Positions 46,357-58,900 of a stretch of 64,000 bases of DNA are shown here, one piece after another. Below the pieces are notes generated by a model that was not told the DNA's origin, ran no database searches, and worked only from the letters and a program-made list of their open reading frames with translations. Position numbers and translations under genes: made by a program. How positions within the stretch are numbered: position 1 is the first letter of the stretch; each line of letters starts with the position of its first letter. This DNA is from Microplitis mediator (taxonomy: Eukaryota; Arthropoda; Insecta; Hymenoptera; Braconidae). Location of the stretch: assembly GCF_029852145.1 (NCBI RefSeq), contig NC_079970.1:6572001-6636000 (forward strand), in the 5' to 3' direction.

Positions 46357-47995
46357 AATTAAATATAAACCGCATTTGTAAACTTTACTATATATTTAGT
46401 AAATTTTACTATCCCGTTTAGTAAATTCTTCTATCCCGTTGAGTAAATATTACTATATTAGAATGGAAATGAACAAAATTAAATTTTTAATAGTTTTTCA
46501 ACTTTTTATTATTATTGCTATCATTTTGATTATTATTGTTATTTATGTCATCTATAGTGGTGTTGATGTAGATTTTTATTTTTAAAAAATTACTTGTTTT
46601 AACACCGAGATTTGAACCCTGATCTTCCACGCGCGAGTCCTTTCCTATGTCTGATAGCCCGATGTCTCTTTTGAACAAAGATTTCTGAACTTGTAATACA
46701 TATTTGTATATGCTATCCCCACCAACTTTTAATTTTATCTATACATAGTAGAATTTACTATACAGATAGTAAAAAAATTTAATCGTGTTAGGAAAAAATA
46801 CATTACGCATAATAATTTTTCATATCTTCTTATGTAACAATTGCCAACCAGTAAATTTGACCAAATATTTTGTAATAATTAAAATCCAGATTGTATTTAC
46901 TCATATCTGTTAGTAAATTTTACTACAATATTGTAATTATTACTATATTTTTTTCTCCATGTATGGATTATTGCCATACTCGTTAAATTTTTTTTAAAAT
47001 GTGAAAAAAAATTTTTTTTAGTGTTTCCATTTTGCCCGGCCCTTTCGTGACTTGTAATTACAGTAGGATCTCGTTATAAGACCATTAGTTTCTCTCTCAA
47101 ACTATCGCGATACCTGGTTTATAAAAAAGACAGAATGAATTTAATTTTTTCAATAATTCAAAAATAGCTTTTCCGATTAATCATAAAATATACAGTTAGA
47201 TCTACGTTCTATTGGGCCATTAGTTGCCAGCAGTTCTATTGAAATCAAGTCATCGAATAATTCAACAAAAAACACTCCACAATGTCAATTTTTCTTAAGA
47301 AATGTTTTAAAAATCATTTTGATTACAATAATTTCTTATTTTTCAACAAAATTTTTTTTAGCAGCCCAGCGAAAACTCAAAAAGTTGAATTATAAAATCT
47401 AAAACTACGTGAATGATCTTATTGTTTATCGTATTTCTGATATCTAATAAATGAATTTTTTTCTTGAGCTAAGACCCCTCAAAGTAACTTGCCATAGGTC
47501 ATGACAGGCAATTTATCTTTAGATTGAATATAATGAAAGTAGAGGGTAGAACGTTAGTTATATAAATTAATAAAATTCTTAAGTGTCTTGAAATCTGCTT
47601 CCCTACAGAGAAAATATAACTTACCCTGGCTATCACTAGATGCACAGATATAACAAGTTGATTGTGTTATTATTAGTATGTCGCATACAAATATAACTCA
47701 TTGTCCCAATTATAGTCGTTTTATTATAAAATTAATTGTGTAACTTACAATAGAACCAATCGACTTGTTGATACTATTATTAGAACAAGTAAATTATTTT
47801 TAGGTTTCTTAATAATTTTATCAGAAATAATATTTTTCTATAAATACGGGAGAGCAGCATGTGATTGGGTTCCTTAAGAAGCAATTAGTTTTTGTGTAGA
47901 AGAATAATGAAAGTAATTTTTTTTTTATATTCGTTAGCTGTCTTATTTTACCCTGGGTATTTTACGTCACTTTAAAATTTATAATAATTTAACAA
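46357..47995. repeat. 1.6-kb direct duplication, copy 1
   Basis: Nearly the same sequence as 52483-54055 in the same orientation, from AATTAAATATAAACCGCAT to TTATAATAATTTAACAAT. Most differences are single bases. Copy 1 retains a segment near 46605-46675 that copy 2 lacks, including GGTTCAAATCTC on the minus strand. No coding sequence. The left part is rich in TTTAGTAAATTTTACTAT words and includes a K-type end (about 46950-46965). Confidence 0.85.
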
Positions 47996-50270
47996 TTATA
48001 ATTTTACCCTAGGGAATAAAATTGTCTACAAAAAAGGTCACATGATATTTTGTAATAGGTCTGATAGTTTCACCGGAAAAGTAAAAAGATCTCAAAATTT
48101 AATATGAATTCGACTTCAATCTCAAATAACTTTTGAACAATTAGATTTATCGAAAAATGATAAGAAACTTTCTTTGTAGAGCATTTAATTTCCTACAAAA
48201 ATATACTTGCCAATTATTTTTATGACGCATCGTTAGCTACTTATAAAAATCAAAAGACGTAAAAAAATTTTTTTCCATGTTATTCTTATGGAAAATAGAA
48301 AAGTATAACGAGGAACCTTTTAATGGTAAAGTTAAGAGCACTAATTTTCACAGGCGTCTTTTTTTATCTAAATGAAACTTTTGAATCTGTTTCCGAAAAA
48401 TATAAAAATTTGTTATTTTTTGAATCACCTTAAGGTATAGTCGCATCAGTAATACTTTAGGTTAATTTTTTCACATACATTGGAAGCCCACAAACACAAG
48501 TAAAATTTTATTGTTCTAAACTATAAAAACTGATACGCTTAAGATATACTTTCTACGATTTTAAGAAACTAATAATTATATAACATTGTATATAAAATCA
48601 ATTGCTCGTCATTAAAAATTTTTTTTATCAAACTGAATGTTTTTTTACTATTTTACTATAAACTTTAATGTTCCAAACAGCGAATGTTGAAGCTGAAACG
48701 TTAAATTATTATAATTTCGTTTTTTTATCTATCAAACAGTAATTTCTATTACTTTTAACATGATTTATTTACATATAAATTTCAAATTTCAATATTTAAA
48801 TTAAGATTATTATAATTTATTTTATAAAACCACGAAATCGCTGTTTGAAACGATATTAAATTGTGACCACATTCTAAATTTTTAGTTATCAATTATTAAT
48901 TTGAATAATTCATTTTTTTCGTGTAGAACAAAATTCGTACCATTCAAAAAATAATTCATTTATGTCTAAAACGAACTCAACTTTAAGTCACTTTTTTAAA
49001 AATAATAATTAAAAAAGAAAAAAATTGTAATGTCCATCAGTATACGGATGTTGGTAAACACAATAACTTAAAAAATACACAACCGATTGATCAATTTTAT
49101 TTTTTATTACACTTAAATCTTTGAATAGAAGAACCTTTTGAAAATCAGTATCCAAATCTTTTTGGTTTAATTATAATTAATAAAAACTCAAAACTGGCAA
49201 TTCATGAAAAAATTTAGCTGCCTTTTTTTTATCATAATTTTTTTTTAATACTTTTTTGCATATAGGAGCGTTATGTATTAATCACTTTCAGAATGAGCAA
49301 GTGGATTGCGTACGTTTGGATTTTCCCACTTTTTTATTAATCTTCATAGTGTTTTTCTGAACACGCCCCTCATCTTTTAACCCCTACGATTACGCACTTG
49401 GATACGACAAATCTTTTGTTATGAATTATTTTTGTCATTGAGGGTTATTATTTCTGTATCTATATTTCTTTGTTATTTATAACGGGTTATTTTTACACCG
49501 ATTAATTAAGATTGTTTACCGATTGACAGTTTATTGCTCAAGGAGCTCGACAATAGCGGGAAGTTTTAGGGCTGACCCGCCGGGTCAACCGATAGACCGA
49601 TTTTTTATTTTGATTCGTAATTTAAAAAAGTAAAAAAAATCGACCATTATAAAAATATGGAAAGGAAAATTTCTGAAAATTTTCTAACTTTCAGAAATTC
49701 CAAGGTCGTATGAAAATTTATTTAAATAGTTTTTGTTTTAAAAACTTAAAAATTTTTTTGATTCATCGTTAGACGATTTCAAAACTAAAAAAAATTTTTT
49801 AAATTCGTAATGTAACTTACAGTAAAAAAAAAACTTGAGGGGAATTAAAAACCATAATTTTTTGCGTCACGTATTTTGTGAATTGTCCTTCAAAATTATG
49901 TTACAAATACCGGTACATATTTTTTAAATCTACTAAAAAAATTACTTACTGAGAAAATAAATTATTCATTTGCATTTAAAATAAATTATTAATAATAAAT
50001 TTTGGATATAATAATTACATAAACATTAATAACGTAAATTTATAACTTCTTTTGTAATGCAATAATTATAACATATATTAATAATTCAATAGGTTGTATA
50101 AAATCACAAACAAAGAAGGCTATAAGTAAATTTAAAGACATAAGTTTATTTCAATTATATTAATATTAAAATAGCTTAATATTTATTAATACCTATAAAT
50201 ATAGATATAAATTAGAGCACGTTCCATCTTATCACATTGATCAGTTATATATACATTAAGTATCTGTTCA
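47996..50270. other. Intergenic upstream of period
   Basis: No gene. About 48020-48310 is a fragment of the 8331-9304 palindromic family (GGTCACATGATATTTTGTAA, TTTGTAGAGCATTTAATTT). A family-C end fragment lies at 49540-49610 (AGCGGGAAGTTTTAGGG, GGTCAACCGATAGACCG). The remainder is AT-rich. Confidence 0.45.
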
Positions 50271-50400
50271 CCACGGGACTCTATTTGTACAGATAATAGG
50301 AGGGGGTATCATTCACCACGTGCAATATAATAAGGCAGCACAATAAATAGAGCTTGTAACGGTTAGTAGGATTCATTGTGAGTACAAACTTCGTAAGGTG
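50271..50400 (+). promoter_or_regulatory. period promoter: E-box, TATA-like and initiator motifs
   Basis: A perfect CACGTG E-box lies at 50317-50322, in TTCACCACGTGCA. A similar TTCACCACGGGAC lies 45 bases upstream (core at 50272-50277). AATAAATAG (50342-50350) is placed about 30 bases before a TCATTG initiator-like site (50373-50378), some 265 bases before the ATG. CACGTG is the CLOCK:CYCLE (CLOCK:BMAL1) site through which period is activated in the circadian loop; binding here is inferred from sequence and position. Confidence 0.55.
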
Positions 50401-50643
50401 CAGATCTCCAACGATAAATTTATTGTAACATTATTATAAATATGAAATGTTATAATAATTTATTGTAGTATAAATAAAATTATTTTACAAATTTTATTAT
50501 AGTATAAGTTTATATAATATAAGTAATAGTAATTAACAAGTGATAGACAGTGCATGTGATTTAATTGATTAGTGTATAAATGTTATGTGGGCATTAAAAA
50601 AAATAATTTAAAAATAAGTAATTAGTAATTAAAAGTGATTAAA

Positions 50644-53600
50644 ATGTCGAACGATAATGCTAAAGTTTCGGATTCGGGGTATACAAATACTTGTGAACAC
50701 AGCCAATCCCAGCAAAAGTGAGTTTTATTATTATTATTTATTGTTTTTTTTTTTTAATTGTAATTTACAGGGTAGAGGTACCGTTTTTGGCCAGTTTTGG
50801 ACACTTGAAAAATTAAAATAAATTATTTTGTAAAAGACAAAGATACTTTTATCCCACTAATAAAATAGAAATTTTATTTTGTACTTTTTCATTAATTAAA
50901 ATAAAGTGTTAAATGTCAAAAATTGGAGCTGTGATTAAATGGTACTTCTACCCTATTTTATATTATTGCTTAGTTTTAAGAAAATAATACCATGATTGTT
51001 TATTTATTTTTTATTAATGATTATTTCCTTTTTAGAAATCAATGAGTTACAATATTTTCTTTACACTACACTGTAAAAAAGTTTAAGTCCGCGGTGTCGT
51101 GTGAAAATTTTCAACTGCCGGTGTGAAAGTTAAACGCGCATAGTGTTAAATTTTTTACCGTGTGAATTAGAATGATCACAACACCAACGGTGTTAATGTT
51201 AATACTTATGTTAATAGAATCATTAATTTATCAACTTCGAACCATAATACCTTATAATGGTCCTTTAAATATCTATGGTAAAGGTTTATACATATATATC
51301 GCGTTCCTAATGCCAAAAAGGCATAAAAAAAAAGTAAATTACCATAAATTTAAATTCACGAATTCAAATTTAAATACACTATTGGAAAAAATTGAAGTAA
51401 AAAATAATTTTGAAATTTTTCGGTGATTTTTGAGAAGCTGCATTCAAGAGAAAAATGGTCGTATCATCACCGCGATACCGTGTAAATTCCTCAGGACCAC
51501 TTACACACCAAAAATTTTTTACAGTATACTGACTTTTTTTTCTTTCTAATTAGATTATTACATACGCCGATAAATTACTCTTGTTTGAATTGCTATGGTG
51601 TCATAGTAACACTGACTATCTTCGCGACCTAACATAAATTTAAATGAACATTTTTAAAACATTACAATGGCCACAGTAATTTGTGATATAGTTATCGTAA
51701 ATTTTACTATGATTGTTATAAATTTTTGTACATATTTATTTTAATTTCCGTTATATGGCAAAGATAGTCCGGTATTACTGACACCATAGCATTTCAAACA
51801 AGAATAATTTATCCGTGTACATATCGAAACAAGGAATTTAAGTTTTCTTTGTACACTAAAGTCAGGTGTTTTTGAAAAATTTTTTTTTCATTAAGTTGTT
51901 GTCTTCATATGATTGTATTTAAAAACTCATATTGTTTAAAGAGATATAGATATAGACTAGTAAGTAAATAATCAGGGAAGCGGATATCGACGGTTCACTT
52001 TTAAAATTGGCATTAATATTTTGAATGTTACAAGTTTTAATTTTCTATTGATTTTTTTGTTTATTAGCGACAAGGCGATCTCTTAAAATTTTAAATATGC
52101 AATTTATTGCTTTCAAGTAATTTGAAATCCCGGCCTTTGTTAATCAAATTGTTGATAATTTTTTTTGAAATTCATTTATTTTTGTTGTTTTATTCTCAGA
52201 TTGCATCGCCAGTGAAATTTATATCTTTAGATGTATACACGGAGAAAAAAATGTAGTAATAATTACTAAATTTAGATAATAATCTTGAAACACTTATGAT
52301 TTATATGAAAAATTCATAAACAGATAAGTATATTTTACAAGTCGTATAGTAATTTCTTAATCACTGATGTTGGAGAACTTACTATACTGTTTAGTATTTT
52401 CTTATATACTGGTTATGGAAAATTTACTATATTGCATATTAATTTTTAGTTATATTTAGTAATTTTTATTATTTAAATATGGAATTAAATATAAACCGCA
52501 TTAGTAAACTTGACTATATATTTAGTAAATTTTGCTATCCCGTTTAGTAAATTCTACTATCCCGTTTAGTAAATATTACTATATTAGAATGGAAATAAAC
52601 AAAATTAAATTTTTAATAGTTTTTCAACTTTTGATTATTATTGCTATCATTTTGATTATTATTGTTGTTTATGTCACCTGTAGTGGTGTTGGTGTAGATT
52701 TTTATTTTTAAAAAATCACTTGTTTTAACCGTGATTTGAACAAAAGTTTCTGAACTTGTAATACATATTTGTATATGCTATTCCTACCAACTTTTAATTT
52801 TATTTATACATAGTAGAATTTACTATACAGATAGTAAAAAAATTTAATCGTGTTAGCTAAAAATACATTACGCATGATAATTTTTAATATCTTTTTATGT
52901 AACAATTGCCAACCAGTAAATTTTACTAAATGTTTTGTAATAATTAGAATCCAGATTGTATTTATTCATATCTGTTAGTAAATTTTACTACAATATTGTA
53001 ATTATTACTATATTTTTTTCTCCACGTATGGATTATTGCCGTACTTGTTAAATTTTTTTTAAAATGTGACAAAAAATTTTTTTTAGTGTTTCCATTTTGC
53101 CGGCCCTTTTGTGACTTGTAATTACAGTAGGACCTCGTTATAAGACTATTAGTTTTTCTCTTAAACTATTGCGATACCTGGTTTATAAAAAAGACAGAAT
53201 GAATTTAATTTTTTCAATAATTCAAAAATTGCTTTTCCGATTAATCCTAAAATTTACAGTTAGATCTGTGTTCTATTGGGCCATTAGTTACCAGCAGTTC
53301 TATTGAAATTGAGTCATCGAATAATTCAACAAAAAACACTCCACAATGTCAATTTTTCTTAAGAAATTTTTTAAAAATCATTTTGATTACAATAATTTCC
53401 TATTTTTCAACAAAATTTTTTTTAACAGTACAGCGAAAACTCAAAAAGTTGAATTATAAAATCTAAAACTACACGAATGATCTTTTCGTTTATCGTATTT
53501 CTGAAATCTAATAAATGAACTTTTTTCTTGAGCTAAGACCCCTCAAAGTAACTTGCCATAGGTCATGACAGGCAATTTATTTCTAGATCGAATATAATGA

Positions 53601-55873
53601 AAGTAGAGGGTAGAACGTTATATAAATTAATAAAATTCTTAAGTGTCTCGAAATCTGCTTCCCTACAAAGAAAATATAACTTACCCTGGCTATCACTAGA
53701 TGCACATATATAACAAGTTGATTGTGTTATTATTAGTATATCGCATACAAATATAACTTATTGTCCCAATTATAGTCGTTTTATTATAAAATTAATTGTG
53801 CAACTTACAATAGAACCAATCGCCTTGTTGATACTATTATTAGAACAAGTAAATTATTTTTAGCTTTCTTAATAATTTTATCAGAAATAATATTTTTCTA
53901 TAAATACGGGAGAGCAGGATGTGATTGGGTTCCTTAAGAAGCAATTAGTTTTTGTGTTGAAGAATAATGAAAGTAATTTTTTTTTTATATTCGTTAGCTG
54001 TCTTATTTTACCCTGGGTATTTTACGCCACTTTAAAATTTATAATAATTTAACAATAAATAAAAAATTATCGATAAAAAATTTTTCTTTATTTTTTATAA
54101 AATTTTTAAATGTTTTTTTTTATACGAGTACTTCGTATTTTTTCGAAATTTGAGAAATATATAAAATTAATAAAAACTAAAATAAAAAAAAAATACATTT
54201 CCTTATTACAAAATTTGAGAAGTACCCCAATAATACTAGACCGTTTTTTACTACCAATCACCGACATTAAAAGTCAACTTGTGATATTGTTTATAAATTT
54301 ATTTATTATTTACTTTTTTATAACTTTTAAAATTTAAGTATCGCAAATATTGATAAAATAAATTCAAATTTAAATTCATCATTGCGTTGTTAATTCAAAT
54401 GATAATAAAAATAACTTGTGTTAATATTTAAAATGAATTAATTTTTAAAATATTTTTTTAGAAGTGGAAGTTCACCCTCTAATAAAAACAGCAATCGTTC
54501 AGGAAGCAGTGGTTATTGTGGTGATCATCCTTTCAATTCTGGTATCAGGTAAGTCGTGGCTTTAACCCGACAGTATAAATAAAATAAAACAATTTAAATG
54601 TAAAAAAACGCAATTGTCGGTCCCGATCGACTTACATGCGCTGTAAAAATCGGAAGTTAATTCCCAGTGACTATGGATTTTATTTAAATACGAATTCATT
54701 CCGTCACTCGGAGTTCCGAAGTAGAAAAAGACGCATACGGAATTAATAAGGAATTTTCTAGCGGAGTGATGTAAATTTTATTTCAATCCGCATTCATTCC
54801 GATCCGAAGTTTTGATGTTAAAATAAACTCCCTTTCGAAAATGAATTCCACCCCGTGGGAATTAAACACAGTAAAAAATATTGTGTATCTGTGTTAAAAA
54901 CAGTCCGTGTTAAATTTTTTGTGTTGATTATTTTGTCTCAAATCAACACAATTCTCTGCGTTACTTTAAAAATTTTAATCGATCTACTATTCAACACTTT
55001 AACAGTGTTATCTAGTACAACCATCGATATTATCAACATTTATTAAGTGTTACTTTAAAATCAACACAAAAAAAGTGTTGAAGCGACAGTTGAATTATGT
55101 TAAAAAAATGTCTTTTTTCTATTCACGCGGGAAGCGCCATTAAGCATCAGTTTTGCTTGGTTAGTTATTATTTTTGTGACATTGATTTTATTTATTTTCA
55201 ATTAGACATAAAAAAAATAAAGTTGACAAAGTTCATGATTCGTATAGTTTAAAAAAAAAAAAAAATTTTTTAAATTGCATCTGTGACTTATTTACTTTTC
55301 TACGTGCGCACTTTTTTTATTTTTTGTTCGTAATTGATTTGTTGATAAAAAAATTCAAAAATTGTTAATTGTCTGCTAACTTTAGGATCATGTTTACTAT
55401 CACAAAATAATATAATGTTAAATAATAATTGTTGACACTTTTGATAACTTAAAAATAATTTATGGTACAAAAATATAATGTAAAAGTTAACATTTTTTTT
55501 GTGTCACCATTAACATTTAAAAAGTGTTGAAGTAACTTCTCATATTACTCGAATTGTGTGTTGAAATTTTAACACAAATTTTGTGTGGACCGTTTCTAAC
55601 ATACAGATTGGGTTGATTTTAACACAATATTTTTTACTGTGAATAAATAAAAAATCATCCGCTACGGATTTAATTTGCAACCACTCCGATAATTTTTAAC
55701 AGTATGACAATAATTTTTACATCTCATCTCATTAATTAAAAAAGTTATAATATAAGAGATACATTTTAACGATGATATAGATGATATTTTTATGTATGAC
55801 GTCTCGAAATCATCAGCGATATGAATAAAATATATATCGAGCTTATATTAATTAGTTACAAATTATAGTATCA

Positions 55874-55934
<61 letters not shown>

Positions 55935-58900
55935 TATTCAAATATAATAATTGATTAATATTATAATTGTTAGGTAAACTCAGTTGGTTGTATTATTGAT
56001 ATATTTATTGAGATTATTTTGTTTGTTGATAAAACAAAAGTATATATTAACATAAATTGTGAATAATAAAATAATTATACTCCCCGCACGAAAAAATATA
56101 TATCCCGGCAAAATAGTATATGTGCGGCTTCTATCTTCAATGTTGTCGTATTGTTCCGTATGCTATTTTGCCGGCATATATTTTTTCGTGTGTCTCTAAA
56201 AATGAATTTGTTAAATTCACTGCAAATTAGTGGTATACTTATAGTTAGAGGAATAGTGGCTATCCACTGATTCGCAGTGAATTTCACTAATTCATCTTTA
56301 GAGAGTAAAAATTATAAGAGATTGTGTTTAATAAAAATTTTAACATTTTTTTTTGGTAAAATACAAGGTCACTATATTTGAAAAATAGTGACGGTCAATA
56401 ACAAACATAAGTCATATATGTACGTTATTTAGCACTGATGATGTTAATCCGAGCACGTGTTTGGCCGCGTGACTGTTCATACACAACATCCAACAACGTG
56501 TGTCACGTAAGAATTCGTACGCTATCGAGTCATGTAATCTTCACTATAATCGTTAAAACTAGTTACTTTTAATAACATGAATAATAATTTTTATATTTTT
56601 TTATTATTAATTTTTTTTAGTTACTAAACATTTTTATATTTTGTATAGAAAAATTATATATATATATATATATTAGACTGTGGCAAATAAAATCGTTATT
56701 TTTTTTCGGTCTCATACGAAAATTACGTTGAATATAACATAAAAAAAAAATTTGGTAGCAAGTTGACTCCAACTCAATGATAAAACGCGCGCTCGTTTAA
56801 ATAAGATTTCCTATTCAAATAACATGGGAAGCTCAAATAACCTTTGAACAGTTAGATTTATCAAAAAATTATAAGATACTTTTTTTGTAGAGCATTAATT
56901 TTCTGCAAAAATATATTATGATCATTTCAATTCATTGATCCGTTAACGAGCTATAAAATTTAAAACATCATCTTCCCATGTATTTTAAATAGGAAATCTT
57001 ATTTAAGCGAACGCGTATTTTGTAATTGAGTCGGAGGGCCCAACTTGGCACCCATTTTTTTTTTTTTTTTTTATAACATTCAACGTAACTTTCGTATGGG
57101 ACCGGAAAAATAAAAATATCGGTTTTATTTGGCACAGTCTAATATATATACATTCAATTAGATTTTATACAGAGTACTTTCAAAATAATATACAAAAAAT
57201 ATAAAGAAAACATTTAAAAAAATATTTCTAAGAGGATTAGTGACAAAGTGGCATTATGATGCTAAAGAAAATTGTTTGTTTCAATCACGATAAATATTTA
57301 CGGTGTAATTTATCATGCATACAGCAAGCTTGAGTAATTTCAGTCTAATTAAGGCAATTCGGATCATACTTAAAAGTATATTTAATATTACTTTTTTCAC
57401 CGTCAAATTGGGTATCTTTGAATTTTTAACTATCTGTCGATAGTGTAAACAAGAAAAAAGTATGCCTTAATATTATGTAGACCTCATAGTTCTCATTAAG
57501 GATTTTGAGTACTAAAGTAGAGTTACTTTCTGGGCGGCAAATAAAATATCAAGGGAATTGAGGCTTTTAAGGACTAAACTAGAATTTGTTTTTTGACTCG
57601 GGACAACTGCATAATCATAATATTTAAAAATAATTCCAATCGTTATACACCATTAATACAAAATATATTTTTCAATAATCTTACTATCCATAAATTAACG
57701 TAGCAATGAGGCGCTTACTCAGCCAATCAGCGAGACAAAAGATAAAGAACACCAGAAGAAGAAATCAAAGACAACAACGCCTCTTGGCAGTGGTACAAAA
57801 TCAGCCCTAAAAAGTGTAGGCCAACAGACCAAGACTGGTCCTTCTACAGTAGTCTCAAATATATTAGATCAAAAGTTTGAAAAATCAGGTATGTCACTTT
57901 TTTTTTTTTTAAGATCAAAAATACGAAATGTCATAAGGCACTGTTGTAATAGAGAGTAACACGTCTTTATTTATTTTATATTCTTATTCAATATTTACTA
58001 AAAAGTATAAATTTATTGTTGGGTGATCGGACCAGTGAATGAACACAACTAGTAAATGAACACTATCTAATTTTTTCTTACATTATTTAGATTTTAATCA
58101 CAATTACATAGAGAAGATACTTGATTGCTGTTTGATTGACAACTTTTAGAACTTTAGTTCTAATTTTATTGCATCTTTTTGTATGAAAATTTTGATAAAT
58201 ATGACCGTTCATTCATTGGTTAAGCTTTCACTTATTGGCTCACTCACCCTATTATTACAATAATTATCAGTGTTTATTATTCAAATCTCTAAACTGTTAG
58301 TCAAGTTACAATTTATTGTAACGTTACTGCATCCCTGTTAGTATATTTAAAAAAAAAAAATTGTTAAATTTGAAAGATTTCATGCTATGATCATATGAAT
58401 TTTTTAATTATTAAAAAAAATAATTAAAATTTTAAAATATCGATAAATTTTAAAGATACTACAGCCTGTGAATTCAAAAAAATTATTTTTCAAAGCTAAT
58501 GCTACTTTTTGAATAATTTTTTAAAATTCCGACAGTTTATTTAAAAAAAAAAAAAATACTCATTTAAGGGACAAGATTTCAATAGCTTACAGCTTAAACT
58601 GTCAGCACATTGATAGAAGGATTTCTTAGCATTTAAAAATGTTCCTTAGTATTTAAGACATAATTTCTTTGTATTTAACAAATATTTCTTACTATTTAAG
58701 AAATGATTTCTTAATAGTTAAGAAATCATTTTTTAAGACATGATTTCTATTGTCTATCATGTATATTTTAGTATCATATGGAATCGTATCGAAATTCATC
58801 GGAAATGAATATTTTCCGATTTAAATCCATTGAATCCGATTCAAAGTTTTTAATCAGTTTCAATCATAAAATAATATTTTACTATCAATATTATTTTCCG

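Noticed and set aside
51172..51426. 84-codon frame in per intron 1
   Set aside because: It lies wholly inside a MITE with ACTGTAAAAAA ends and has no protein features.
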